From positions 186,001 through 250,000 of the forward strand of contig NZ_JALGBX010000002.1 of assembly GCF_022808175.1 (NCBI RefSeq): a stretch of 64,000 nucleotides of DNA, in the 5' to 3' direction. Positions within the stretch are counted from its first letter, which is position 1, and the number at the start of each line of letters is the position of its first letter. Shown here piece after piece: positions 25,610-34,114 of the stretch. This stretch comes from Streptomyces sp. AP-93. Its GTDB lineage: Bacteria > Actinomycetota > Actinomycetes > Streptomycetales > Streptomycetaceae. Both the position numbers and the translations under genes were made by a program. Below the pieces are notes generated by a model. The model did no database searches, was not told the origin of the DNA, and saw nothing but the letters and a program-made list of their open reading frames with translations.

Positions 25610-25814
25610 CGTTGTCTGGACCTCTCCCGGCCCGCATGCCATTCGCGTGCCATAACTGCCCTGATGGTGCTCCAGATTGCTCGCCGAGTCGCTGCTGGCT
25701 GGCCGGAGCCGACCGGGCGGACCGGGCCCCTCCGACTGGTACCTCCCGCCGTCCTACGGCGCCGCCGAGACCGGGTCGGCGATTGCCCCGCACCGTGCCA
25801 GCCGCACCGCCACC

Positions 25815-25970
25815 CCGGCACTCCTGGCTTCCCAGCGGGCCGACGGCGGCTGGCCCCGTATCCCGGACGAGCCCTACTCCAGCCCGACGGCCACCGGCCT
25901 GGCCCTCACCGCCCTCACCGCCAGCGGACTCGGCCCGCAGGACACCGCCGTCGCACACGGGCTGCGCTGA
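25815..25970 (+). pseudogene. Fragment of prenyltransferase/squalene-cyclase-type repeat protein
   Basis: About 50 residues read PALLASQRADGGWPRI, SSPTATGLALTALTASG, ending HGLR. QRADGGW and the following helix match the QW-like repeat of terpene cyclase or prenyltransferase alpha-toroid proteins. No catalytic part, no start and no downstream continuation are present. It lies just after scar 3, so it is probably the leftover of a displaced gene. Confidence 0.5.
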
Positions 25971-26044
25971 TCCGCGCTGGTCAGCAGCCTGTACACCACC
26001 GTCCGGGCGAGGGCTACTCAGGGAGCGGCCGGTGCACGACCGCC

Positions 26045-27061
26045 CTAGCTCGCGAGCGCCTTGAACAGGCCGCGGATCTCGTCCTCGTCCGCGATCACCG
26101 GCAGGGTGTCGAAGTAGAGCTCCCACTCGCCCTTCGGGCCCATGCGCTCGACGATCCCGAAGGGGATGTCGGTGCCCTTGGGGTCGGTGCCGTTGGGGTC
26201 GGTGCCGTTGGGGTCGGTCATCGTGCCATGCCACTCGATGTAGGTGGTGGTGCGGCCGAAGGCGACCTGGCCCGCCTTGAACTCGACGTCAGTGTTCTCG
26301 AACAGCCGCTGCAGGTAGGCGGTCTTGCCCTCCTGGGTGGTCAGCGACCGGTCCAGGCCGGGCCCGGCCAGCTTGGCGTTGCCGGTACGGGCGGCCAGCG
26401 CGGCAGCGTCCCCGCTGTTCCAGGCGGCGAGGCGGGCGGGGATTTCCTGGGCGTGGAACCGGTCGGGGGCCGCTCCGCGCGGGCCGGGGCCGGCCGGGTC
26501 GGCGATGCCGGCGAAGAGGGGGCGGGGCCGCTGAGACTCGGGCAAGACCTGGAACAGCTCGTAGCGGTCGTAGTAGCGGCGGGCCTGGATGGTCTTGCCG
26601 TCATCGCCGAGGACGTTGCGGGCGATCTGCGGGTAGCTGACCTTGTGGCCCTTGAGGGTGACCGTGTTCTGCTGGCCGAACATCATCACGGCGCCGTCGG
26701 CGACCACGTTCGTGCCGCGGTAGCGGAGGTCCGGCACAAGGCGGAGTGAGTTGCCGATCGAGGCGCCGATCACTTCGTGGCCGCGCTGGGGCTTGCCGCC
26801 GGCCTCCCAGAGGCTGGCCTCCTCGTCGAAGATGTCCAGGTAGGTCTGGAGGCTGGGGGCCTCGCCGAAGACGATCTGCCGCTTCATGAAGGCGCAGGCG
26901 TTCGGGGTGATCCGCCCTTCGAGCCGGTCTACCTTCTCGCGGACCTCGGCGCACTCGCCGCCCTCGGCGGTGGCGGTGGCCGGCGCGGCACCGATGGTGA
27001 GGCCTGCGAGGAGAGTGGCCGCCGCGAACACTCCGGTGCGCGTGTACCGCCGCATGTTCAT
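26045..27061 (-). CDS. Secreted SnoaL-like (NTF2-fold) protein
   Basis: 338 residues. A signal peptide covers residues 1 to about 32 (RRYTRTGVFAAATLLAGLTI then GAAPATATA). Two NTF2/SnoaL-like units follow, recognisable from QTYLDIFDEEASLWEAGGKP, GHEVIGASIGNSL and the second copy AAWNSGDAAALAARTG. Near the C-terminus a 15-base repeat encodes TDPNGTDPNGTDPKGTD. ATG 27061 has GGGGAA upstream. The protein should be exported. An enzymatic function cannot be assigned, and there are no pathway neighbours in the islet. Confidence 0.8.
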   Translation of the reverse strand: MNMRRYTRTGVFAAATLLAGLTIGAAPATATAEGGECAEVREKVDRLEGRITPNACAFMKRQIVFGEAPSLQTYLDIFDEEASLWEAGGKPQRGHEVIGASIGNSLRLVPDLRYRGTNVVADGAVMMFGQQNTVTLKGHKVSYPQIARNVLGDDGKTIQARRYYDRYELFQVLPESQRPRPLFAGIADPAGPGPRGAAPDRFHAQEIPARLAAWNSGDAAALAARTGNAKLAGPGLDRSLTTQEGKTAYLQRLFENTDVEFKAGQVAFGRTTTYIEWHGTMTDPNGTDPNGTDPKGTDIPFGIVERMGPKGEWELYFDTLPVIADEDEIRGLFKALAS

Positions 27062-27409
27062 GTCGTTCCCCGTTCGTGATCACTTGATCGCTTCGATGGA
27101 TCAAGCTTCTTCGAGGGCGCCAGAGAAAACGATTACGTCAGGGGTAATGACGGGCAGTTGACAGTCCGGATGACGACCGACCACGGATGACAGGCGACCC
27201 GCACAGCTTCTGGTGGAGGCCGAGGCCGGCCAGGCCTTCTGGCTGCGCGGACTCGGCGACCAAGAAGGCTGGGACCCCATGGCCCGGTCGACGAGCCCAT
27301 GCGGCTGACCGGTTGCGGAAGCAATCCGGGGGCGACAGCCGCCGACCCGCGGCGCCGACTCGTAGGCATTCCGGGCGACTCAGCGCGCTCGTGGCCACCA
27401 TCATGGGGG
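27062..27409. other. Intergenic stretch with no called gene
   Basis: No start with a ribosome-binding site is visible. A short plus-strand frame around 27205-27300 reads like a protein scrap (LVEAEAGQAFWLRGLGDQEG). It may be a gene remnant next to integration site d. Confidence 0.4.
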
Positions 27410-27454
27410 CGTGCCCCAACCGTGCCCTTAGGAGCGGTCAACAGCGGTCAGAAC
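27410..27454. repeat. Integrase arm-type repeat block (site d)
   Basis: CGTGCCCCAACCGTGCCCTT then AGGAGCGGTCAACAGCGGTC. The tRNA core expected about 130 bases later is missing; only the hairpin remains at 27488, so part of the site has been deleted. Confidence 0.7.
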
Positions 27455-27487
27455 CGGAGCGGGCAGAGGCTCCGGAAGACGCTCGAC

Positions 27488-27520
27488 AGGAAGGCCCAGG
27501 TCAACGACCTGGGCCTTCCT
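27488..27520 (+). terminator. tRNA-derived hairpin terminator (site d)
   Basis: AGGAAGGCCCAGGTC pairs with GACCTGGGCCTTCCT around loop AAC. It is a compensated variant of the hairpin at the other scars and is followed by the same TTGTCTAGACC flank. Confidence 0.8.
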
Positions 27521-27725
27521 GGTTGTCTAGACCTTTCCGGCCTTGCCGTGCCCTCCGCCGGCCCCCGACTCTCGGGAATGCCCTGGCCGAAGACCTTCTG
27601 GTGCACCACTCGCACCGCGTCGGCGAAGCGCCGTCTCACATCGCGGAACGCGGTTCATGAGACCCACTTCACCCACTTGTGTGGCTGCATGGATTCGCGC
27701 CCCCAGCATGGCGGTTGGCCCGACA

Positions 27726-28541
27726 TCAAGCTCCGCCGGTGAACGTGGTCAGCGCGTCGACATACTCGCGCGGGTGCGTGATGTGGGGAATGTGCCCCGC
27801 CCCCTCGATCGTCTGCCGCTTCGCCTGGGGCATGGCCGTGGCCAGCCGGTCGAGCACCGTCGAGAAGACGACCGGACTCTCGGACCCGCCGCTCAGCAGC
27901 ACCGGCATGGTGCAGGCGACGAGTGCGTCGAGGTCCAGCGCCGCCCAGCCGGGGTCCGTCTGTTCGTCCAGCCACGTGGGGGCGTGGTTGACGAACGTCC
28001 GGCGGAATTCCTCCGGTAGCTGGTCCCACATGCCGGGGCCCAGCGCGACCTCCTCCACGAACAGCCGCGCGCCCTGCTCGTTCTCACCCTTGCGCAGGTG
28101 GTCCATGGCGGCGTCGACGGAGAGCATCGTCGGCTGAAGCTCCGCCATGGAGGCGGGGTCGTCCGCCACGACGGCGATGAGCGGCGGCTCGTGCAGCGTG
28201 AGGCTGCGGAACAGCTCGGGGCGACGTGCGGCCAGCGCGAGCACGATCGACGCGCCGAACGAATTGCCGGCGGCGTGCACGGGGGCGAGCCCGAGCTCCT
28301 CGATCAGCGCGGCGAGATCGTCCTCGTCCTGGCGCCGCGTGCCCTGGCCCGGCACGGATTCACTGCCGCCATGGCCGCGGCGGTCATAGACGACCACGGT
28401 GAACGAGGCTCGCATGTCGGCCTCGATGGCGGGCTTCCAGCTGGTGTGGTCGTTCCACGACCCGTGGACGCATACGAGCGGGTCACCCTCGCCGACGAGC
28501 TCGTAGTAGAGATCGACACCGTTGGCTCGTACCTGTGACAT
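27726..28541 (-). CDS. Alpha/beta hydrolase
   Basis: 271 residues. Standard fold markers are the oxyanion HGSWNDHTSW, DRRGHGGSE, the nucleophile elbow GNSFGAS, and the late His in GAGHIPHITHP. ATG 28541 has AGGAG seven bases upstream. It is alone on the minus strand between scar d and the DUF6247 module. The family (esterase, epoxide hydrolase or C-C hydrolase) is not resolved. Confidence 0.9.
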   Translation of the reverse strand: MSQVRANGVDLYYELVGEGDPLVCVHGSWNDHTSWKPAIEADMRASFTVVVYDRRGHGGSESVPGQGTRRQDEDDLAALIEELGLAPVHAAGNSFGASIVLALAARRPELFRSLTLHEPPLIAVVADDPASMAELQPTMLSVDAAMDHLRKGENEQGARLFVEEVALGPGMWDQLPEEFRRTFVNHAPTWLDEQTDPGWAALDLDALVACTMPVLLSGGSESPVVFSTVLDRLATAMPQAKRQTIEGAGHIPHITHPREYVDALTTFTGGA

Positions 28542-28782
28542 GCCATCGCTCCTGAGGGAGAGGAAGGGCGACGGGTTTCCAGTGATCACCCGCCAAACGC
28601 TCCCCACCACTGCCACCCGGCATCACGTCGACTGCCACGCCGTCATTGCGCCCGGTCGAAGCCCTGCTTGGCGGAAGGGCGAGCACATCGCCGCGGCGCA
28701 GGCCTACCGCCAGAACTCCATGCGGAATGTCAGAGCAGGTGCGGTGGCGGTACGACCAGGACCACGGCGAGGAGGCGTGGCC

Positions 28783-29006
28783 TCATCCGGGGAGCGCCTG
28801 GGTCTCGAACCATCCGCCCGAGGGGAGCATGTGGCGGCGAGCCGTACCGGGGGTGGGTTCGCCGAGTTCGGACGGGTCGATGCCGAAGGTTGGCGAGTTC
28901 AATGATCTGGTCGGCGACGGCCTTCACCTCGTCGCGGACGGTCTTCGGGTAGCCGGCCTCGTCCTCGGCGTGGGGCGTACTCCCACACCCAACAGTCGTC
29001 GGTCAC
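28783..29006 (-). pseudogene. Decayed toxin-like gene downstream of DUF6247
   Basis: Starts at GTG 29006 in a GTGA overlap with the DUF6247 stop and reads VTDDCWVWEYAP. The expected continuation EDEAGYPKTVRDEVKAVADQ is one frame away. After IIELANL a second shift is needed to reach GIDPSELGEPTPGTARRHML and GGWFETQALPG. Two single-base indels (near 28970 and 28897) therefore break it. Length (about 75 residues) and place fit the toxin of a toxin-antitoxin pair. The toxin assignment is inferred from context. Confidence 0.6.
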
Positions 29007-29371
29007 CGGGCGGCCCCGCCAGCCGTACGGATGCCTGCCTCGGCGGCGGCGGTGTTGCGGATGCGGCTGATCTCGGCAGCGATGTCCCGGGCCTCGCCGA
29101 GGTCGGTGACTTCGCCTGCACGGGCCTCGAGCGCGCGGAGCCGGGCGGCGACCTCCGGGTGCCGGGCGATGGCCACCTCGACGGCCCATGCCTGGGTGAA
29201 GGTACGGAGAGGAACGGCGGATACCTCGGCGCGGGCGCGGGCGGTGCCGGCCGCGCGGTCGCGGTCGAAGTCGGCAATCAAGTGCGGGGCGACCTGAGCG
29301 AGGGCGGCGCGAATTGCCTCGGGCTGGGTGGGGGGCTGCGGGATGGCGGACGGCTGGGGCGCGGTGCTCAT
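29003..29371 (-). CDS. DUF6247-family protein, probable antitoxin
   Basis: 122 residues. Pro-rich start, then PEAIRAALAQVAPHLIADFD, TFTQAWAVEVAIARHPEVAA and DIAAEISRIRNTAAAE. This matches the actinomycete DUF6247 type, which is often placed beside a small toxin-like gene. The start overlaps the upstream HTH gene by four bases (ATGA) and the stop overlaps the decayed toxin, so the three form one tight operon. Confidence 0.75.
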   Translation of the reverse strand: MSTAPQPSAIPQPPTQPEAIRAALAQVAPHLIADFDRDRAAGTARARAEVSAVPLRTFTQAWAVEVAIARHPEVAARLRALEARAGEVTDLGEARDIAAEISRIRNTAAAEAGIRTAGGAAR

Positions 29372-29625
29372 GCGGCTCCGGTCCTCTTCTCCTGGTCCAG
29401 TTCGCCCGCCCGGTACGCGTTGGCGAGGGTGGTGACGTGCTGGCGGGACCAGCCGACGCGGCGGCCTACCGCGGCCTTCTGCCCATAGCGGTCGGCGGAG
29501 CCGATACGGCCCGCCGTGCGGTTGAGGTGTGCCTGCGCCCGCACGAGGGCCTGCTCGGCTCTACGGACGGCCTTGAGGGCCTCGTCCAGGTCGGTCTTCT
29601 CGGCGTCGTTCAGGGGGTCGCTCAT
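29368..29625 (-). CDS. Small HTH-like protein of the DUF6247 operon
   Basis: 85 residues: a charged coiled N-terminus (DEALKAVRRAEQALVRAQAH) and a C-terminal helix-turn-helix-like segment, KAAVGRRVGWSRQHVTTL. ATG 29625 is chosen because it begins the charged helix; an ATG at 29661 is in frame. The stop overlaps the DUF6247 start. Probably the operon's regulator. Confidence 0.65.
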   Translation of the reverse strand: MSDPLNDAEKTDLDEALKAVRRAEQALVRAQAHLNRTAGRIGSADRYGQKAAVGRRVGWSRQHVTTLANAYRAGELDQEKRTGAA

Positions 29626-29764
29626 AGCTCGCACGGCCCGAGCATAAACCGTCGTCGGCATTTGACGCTATGGCGCCACTCGGCAGAGCGATCGCGGCCC
29701 GAACAGGTGCCGGAGGTGCTGATGGGCAAGGGTCGCTGGGCCGCAGCCCGCCAAAACCACGGTC

Positions 29765-29826
29765 GGTTCGATTCCCGTCATCCGGTCTTGCAAGAAGGGA
29801 AGGCCCAGGTCAGCGACCTGGGCCTT
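29765..29826 (+). repeat. Truncated tRNA-Gly scar 4 with its terminator
   Basis: GGTTCGATTCCCGTCATCCG (29765-29784) keeps only the T-arm and acceptor strand; everything before the T-arm differs. The hairpin AAGGCCCAGGTC-AGC-GACCTGGGCCTT follows at 29800-29826. No arm block precedes it at the usual distance. Confidence 0.75.
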
Positions 29827-29902
29827 CTTCGTTGTCTGGACCTCTCTGGGCCTGCATGGACGACCTGAGCATCGTGGTTGGCCGGGCCGGTAGGGTCGCG
29901 GC

Positions 29903-31885
29903 ATGTGGGTGGGCGTGGATGCGGTCAACTGGGGTGGGCTACAACACAACTACGGTTCTGCCGAGGGTGTTCCGGACCTGCTTCGCCGGTGCGCCGGTCC
30001 GGATGCGGGCGATGCCGACGAAGCGGCATCCGAGTTGCTCAACCTGCTGTTCCACCAGGGCGGCTGGGTCTGCTCCGCCGCCTCGGCCGCACTCCCCTTC
30101 GTACTGCGCCTGGCTGCGACACCACAGGTATCGAGCCGCTGCGCGATGCTGGAACTTGTGGGGATGCTGGCAGCGGAAGCCGGGCGGGTCGAAGTCCGGT
30201 TCCTTGATCCGGACTGGGCACCGGCATGGGAACGGGCCCTGCCCGAACTGTTGCGGCTGTTGAACGACCCCGAGCCGGAAATCCGGCGAGCCGCAGCCGA
30301 CGTGGTCGGGGCCTGCGACAGCCCTGGCGAACTGGTTCTGCCTGCGCTGCTGCGGTCCTGGGAGGCGGAGGGAGATCCGTCGAGCCGCCTTGAGCTGATT
30401 CTCGCCTTGGGTCAGGCTGCTTTGCGTGCACCGGCCGGCGTGCGCGACGCAGGGGTCTTCGACCTGCTCCATGAGCTGCTCGACGCTCCACAAGCCCAGA
30501 TCCGCCTGGCGGCCGTGCACGCGCTCGCCCCACGCGATCCGGGCCTGGCCACACGACGGCTGGACCTCGTGCTCGAAGCGGTCCGGGACCCGAGCGTCGA
30601 GCTGTGGCGCCACACCAGCGCGATAGCAACCGGAGTGCAGGGTGTCCAGCGCTGGACTGCAGGACTGATCACCGGGCCCGGCCCCACCTTCACGCTCGGC
30701 CTGCTGGCAGACCATCACGACGACGAGCAGCGGATCGGCGCCCTGGCCCAGGCGGGCGGACTGCTGTCCCGGTGGCGCTCACCGGCCGCTGAACTCGTTC
30801 CACGTCTCGTCGCACGGCTGAACGATCCCGCCCCCGAGGCCCGCTTCCGGGCTGCCGAGCTGCTGGCCTGCCTCGGCCCGGCAGCCGCCGCCCACGCCGA
30901 CGATCTCGCCACACTGGTGTCCGACACCGGAGCCCGCACCACACGGAGACGGGAGACCGTCGGCGAGGCCGCCTTGTGGGCTCTGGCCCGGATGAACGAT
31001 CCGCGCTGCCTGCCCGGCCTGGCCGAGCTGATCGTCGGCACACGATCCGGCTTTGCGTCGAATTCCGCCCACTACCCCTCGACCGACTGGCACCATTCCC
31101 ACCTCCCCTCGCTCCCCGAGGCTCTGACTGACCTCTCGGACTACGCCGAGCTGCTCCTTCCGGCGATCTGCGACCGGCTCGATACGGCCACCGACAGCCT
31201 TCTCCTCAACCGGCTCTGCGAAGTACTGGCCGGATGGGGCGCCGTGGCCGAGGCGGCGGTTCCACGGCTGCTCATGCTGCTGGAGGACGACCGGACCTGG
31301 ACCGCGGCGGCAACGGCCCTGGCAGGAATCGGAACGGCGGGGAACGAAGCGCGGGACCTGCTCCTGATCCGAACGCGCGGCAACGGATCGCATCGGGAAC
31401 GTGCGGCGTGGGCGTACTGGAAGGTCTGCGGCGAACCCGGACCAGCCCAGGAACTGCTCGGCCGCAGCGTCGCCGAGCGAAGCTTCCGGCATCCGGACCT
31501 GCGCAGGCTCGCCAGTCTCGGAGCGCATGCCGCACCCCATGCGGCCCTACTCAGGGCGACGACCGTCGATGCCGACCCCTGGACCCGCGTCGAGGCCGCG
31601 CACGCCCTCTGGGCTGCCACCGGCGATACCGTCAACACCGTCCCCGTTCTGGCGGCGGTCGTGCGAGATCTGGCCGAGGGGACCTACCTGCCCGTCATGC
31701 TTCCCGCAGTGCGGTACCTGGCCCGGATCGGGCACGCGGCCCGACCCGCCGCACACCTCCTGCGCGACGTGCCCGCCCGTGACCAGCGACTGCGCTCCAA
31801 CGGTGGCTGGCGAGGGTTCGTCCAAGACGAGAACATGCGCAAGGCCGTCGAGGAGCTGCTCAGCACGTCTGGTCCATCCACATGA
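29903..31885 (+). CDS. HEAT-repeat protein
   Basis: 660 residues made almost entirely of HEAT-type helical repeats, such as LPELLRLLNDPEPEIRRAAA, LVPRLVARLNDPAPEARFRA and LPGLAELI. No enzymatic motif, signal or membrane segment is seen. The start (MWVGVDAVNWGGLQHNYGSA) is typical of streptomycete HEAT proteins that often sit beside polymorphic toxins as immunity-type or sensor proteins. Here it is the only gene in the islet between scars 4 and 5, so any toxin partner is absent. ATG 29903 follows TAGGG by about 7 bases. Confidence 0.85.
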   Translation: MWVGVDAVNWGGLQHNYGSAEGVPDLLRRCAGPDAGDADEAASELLNLLFHQGGWVCSAASAALPFVLRLAATPQVSSRCAMLELVGMLAAEAGRVEVRFLDPDWAPAWERALPELLRLLNDPEPEIRRAAADVVGACDSPGELVLPALLRSWEAEGDPSSRLELILALGQAALRAPAGVRDAGVFDLLHELLDAPQAQIRLAAVHALAPRDPGLATRRLDLVLEAVRDPSVELWRHTSAIATGVQGVQRWTAGLITGPGPTFTLGLLADHHDDEQRIGALAQAGGLLSRWRSPAAELVPRLVARLNDPAPEARFRAAELLACLGPAAAAHADDLATLVSDTGARTTRRRETVGEAALWALARMNDPRCLPGLAELIVGTRSGFASNSAHYPSTDWHHSHLPSLPEALTDLSDYAELLLPAICDRLDTATDSLLLNRLCEVLAGWGAVAEAAVPRLLMLLEDDRTWTAAATALAGIGTAGNEARDLLLIRTRGNGSHRERAAWAYWKVCGEPGPAQELLGRSVAERSFRHPDLRRLASLGAHAAPHAALLRATTVDADPWTRVEAAHALWAATGDTVNTVPVLAAVVRDLAEGTYLPVMLPAVRYLARIGHAARPAAHLLRDVPARDQRLRSNGGWRGFVQDENMRKAVEELLSTSGPST

Positions 31886-31909
31886 GGTGAACGCCACACC
31901 GCAGCACTG

Positions 31910-31964
31910 CGTGCCACAACGGGCCACAACGTGCCAGTAAGGGCGGTAGAGAGCGGTCAACAAT
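31910..31964. repeat. Integrase arm-type repeat block (site f)
   Basis: GTGCCACAACGGGCCACAAC, then GTGCCAGTAAGGGCGGTAGA and GAGCGGTCAACA, 139 bases before scar 5. It is the same variant as at 19460. Confidence 0.75.
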
Positions 31965-32048
31965 GGCCCTGACGAGGCGGCCAGAACGGGGCCACCTGTG
32001 GACGTTTCCCCAGGTCAAAGGCCATGCCGACATCCAAGTATCGAGTGA

Positions 32049-32090
32049 TTCCCAAGCTTATAGCGCGGGTTCGATTCCCGTCATCCGCTC
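32049..32090 (+). repeat. tRNA-Gly(CCC) 3'-end attachment scar 5
   Basis: 42-base core identical to scars 1-3, here followed by CA so that the tRNA 3' CCA is encoded. It abuts the truncated AbiEii-like gene on the right. Confidence 0.85.
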
Positions 32091-32096
32091 CACAGC

Positions 32097-32125
32097 AAAG
32101 CCCCAGGTCAACGACCTGGGGCTTT
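32097..32125 (+). terminator. tRNA-derived hairpin terminator 5
   Basis: AAAGCCCCAGGTC pairs perfectly with GACCTGGGGCTTT around loop AAC. Sequence differs from terminators 1-3 by compensated changes, so the stem is under selection or comes from another host strain. Confidence 0.8.
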
Positions 32126-32143
32126 CGCGTTGCCTAGACCTAT

Positions 32144-32739
32144 TCAGGAGAGCAAGAACGCCAGATCGCGGTAGTGGCGCTCCGGTGAAGCGGTCTTGAT
32201 GCTCACCGCTGCAGCCTTCGCCACGATCGCACCCAACAGGCTGGGGCGTCGGATCCGACCGGTCCGCGACCTCAGTTGCACGCTCAGAGCCTCGGTTCTC
32301 TGCGCAGCCTGCCGGCCGCCCGGCACCTCCAGAGTGCGGCCGGGCGGCGTCGTTGTGAGGTCTGCACGGGGGCCGAGGTTGTCAGGCACCAGCAGATCCA
32401 CCACCAACCGCTGCGGCTCCACACCGCGCTGATGGCGGTGCAACAGATGGCCCTGCGGCGACCTGCCGGCAGGGGAGAATCCGAGCCGTTCCAGCACCGC
32501 AACCAAACGACGCAAGCTCTGCTGGTCCGACTGCACGTCAGCCAGGACATCCAGGTCGGCGCTCGCCGCCGGTGGGGTCCGACCGTGCTCCAGGCCATGC
32601 AGGAGCACCATCTGCCCACCGATCAGCGACCAGGCATCCGGCACCTGCTCCGCAAGGTCGAACAGCACGCCCCACAATTCCACCAGCGGCCGGTGAACAG
32701 GTCCGACTCCAGTCGTACGTCGGGCAAATCAGCCGCCAT
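32144..32739 (-). pseudogene. AbiEii-like nucleotidyltransferase toxin, frameshifted and 3'-truncated
   Basis: The toxin half of a type IV-like module. The core reads WSLIGGQMVLLHGLEHGR and ASADLDVLADVQSD, the GG/HG...DLD pattern of AbiEii-type nucleotidyltransferases, then ERHYRDLAFLLS and stop. ATG 32739 with GGAAGGTG upstream opens the frame MAADLPDVRLESDLFTGR, but LVELWGVLFDLAEQ is one frame off, so a single base is missing near 32688. The C-terminus stops 18 bases from the scar 5 hairpin and lacks the usual tail, so integration has probably cut it. Likely inactive. Confidence 0.7.
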
Positions 32740-32741
32740 GA

Positions 32742-33482
32742 TCACACCTTCCGAGGCTGCGCGTAGCGAGTCAGCAGAGAATCAAGCAACCCAGCTGCGG
32801 CAGCGTCGGCTCGGCTCTCATGGAGGTCCAGCAAGTCGGCCGCCACTACTGAGGCAGGGACGTCGTGACCCTGCCCGGGTGTGTCAGACCTTGAGGTCAG
32901 GAACGACCACATCTCCGCCGGGGGAATTCGGACCGCGACATTGCCCCGCCCTTCATCACGGACCATGCCGAACTCGGCTTCCAGTCTGTCGACCCTGTCG
33001 GGATGTACGTAGATCTCCGCGCGGCCGAGAGCGATGTAGTCCGCCCCCACCTGCGCCGCGGCGCTCACTCCTCCCCTCACCACATCCTGAGCGGCGAGCA
33101 GAACCGGCAGTACGCCTGAATGAACACGGTACGAGCGAACCTCGGCGCGGGCGGCAAGAAGCTCCTGGAGCAGGGCCGGAGACAGTTGCCCGTGGGCAAG
33201 GAGGTTCCGCAACCGCGTCCTCACCCGGGACTTCTCCGCATCAGACAGGCTCACCGGCTGATGGCCGTCCAGCACCGCCAGAACGCCCCATGCATTGCGG
33301 GCCGACAGCGGTCTCCGCGAACGAGGGCCCCGGTCCTTGCGATCCCGGACGCTGTCCCCGGCAACCAGCCAACGACCACCGACTCGCTGCCCTTGCAGCT
33401 TCCCGTCATGCAGCAACTGACGGACACGGGAATCATCCACCCCGAGCATGGCCGCAGCCTCTTTCACCGACAGCAATTCCAT
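32742..33482 (-). CDS. AbiEi-like antitoxin with N-terminal excisionase-type HTH
   Basis: 246 residues. Residues 1-50 form a MerR/excisionase-type HTH (LLSVKEAAAMLGVDDSRVRQ then LLHDGKLQGQRVGGRWLV). The middle and C-terminal parts resemble AbiEi-type antitoxins of type IV modules, including VGADYIALGRAEIYVHPDRV. ATG 33482 is chosen over ATG 33488 because AAGGAG is six bases upstream of the former and touches the latter. It ends two bases before the toxin ATG. Paired direct repeats upstream suggest autoregulation. Confidence 0.7.
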   Translation of the reverse strand: MELLSVKEAAAMLGVDDSRVRQLLHDGKLQGQRVGGRWLVAGDSVRDRKDRGPRSRRPLSARNAWGVLAVLDGHQPVSLSDAEKSRVRTRLRNLLAHGQLSPALLQELLAARAEVRSYRVHSGVLPVLLAAQDVVRGGVSAAAQVGADYIALGRAEIYVHPDRVDRLEAEFGMVRDEGRGNVAVRIPPAEMWSFLTSRSDTPGQGHDVPASVVAADLLDLHESRADAAAAGLLDSLLTRYAQPRKV

Positions 33483-33490
33483 GACCATCT

Positions 33491-33569
33491 CCTTGCGCCT
33501 CCCCTCACGGAACCAGGAGGGAACACGCAAGCAGTCTCCTACCCAGATCACCTTGCGCCTTGCCTCACG
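33491..33569. promoter_or_regulatory. Two direct repeats upstream of antitoxin gene
   Basis: Minus-strand sequence CGTGAGG-N2-AGGCGCAAGG occurs twice (33491-33509 and 33551-33569), 60 bases apart. The nearer copy contains the ribosome-binding site of the antitoxin gene, so binding there would block translation or transcription. Probable operators. Confidence 0.6.
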
Positions 33570-33632
33570 CTCTCGGGAGGAAAGGCGCAACCGGGGAGAC
33601 AGGGACGCGCCTCACGACCCAGACCAACGGAC

Positions 33633-33678
33633 GCGTGCCCTATCCGTGCCCTTCGGAGCGGCGAACAGCGGTCAAGAC
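33633..33678. repeat. Integrase arm-type repeat block (site g)
   Basis: GCGTGCCCTATCCGTGCCCT then TCGGAGCGGCGAACAGCGGT. The tRNA core expected near 33760 is gone, but the hairpin GCCCCAGGTC-ACA-GACCTGGGGC remains at 33764-33786. Mirrored GTGCC motifs follow at 33821-33867. Confidence 0.7.
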
Positions 33679-33763
33679 GGGTACGGGCGGACCCTAGAGG
33701 CAACTCCCTCGACAGGCTGTTCCCGCAGGTCAGATGCCATATGGACGCCCCACACGTCATAGA

Positions 33764-33786
33764 GCCCCAGGTCACAGACCTGGGGC
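33764..33786 (+). terminator. tRNA-derived hairpin terminator (site g)
   Basis: 10-bp stem GCCCCAGGTC with loop ACA, in the place where other sites have the tRNA core and terminator. It marks a partly deleted attachment site. Confidence 0.7.
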
Positions 33787-34114
33787 CTATTTGTTCTCTC
33801 GTTCCCTCGGGGCCGCGTGCCATTCCCGTGCCACAAGTACCCCAATGGCGCGTCAGATTGGGCTTCGGCGGTGGTGAGCGGGGTGTGCAGACGGCTGTTG
33901 GGGGCGTCCTGATCACCGACTGTCTCCTCGTCGACCCGTAGTCACCGGCGGCCGGATACCGGTAGCAATCCGTGCTCTCGCTCGGCAGCATCGAGTACGG
34001 GCGCCACCCGTGCGCCACGCTTCGTATGCGAAATGATGCAGGCCATCACTGTGCGTGTCAGCGTGATTCGGAGGAATCAATCCCGTACCCCACGCATCAA
34101 GAGGAGTCGCCGTC
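33787..34114. other. Intergenic stretch after site g
   Basis: Holds GTGCC-type arm motifs (33821-33867) that resemble those at 25635-25680 past scar 3. The promoter of the small gene at 34115 should lie here too. No gene with a ribosome-binding site is visible. Confidence 0.5.
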
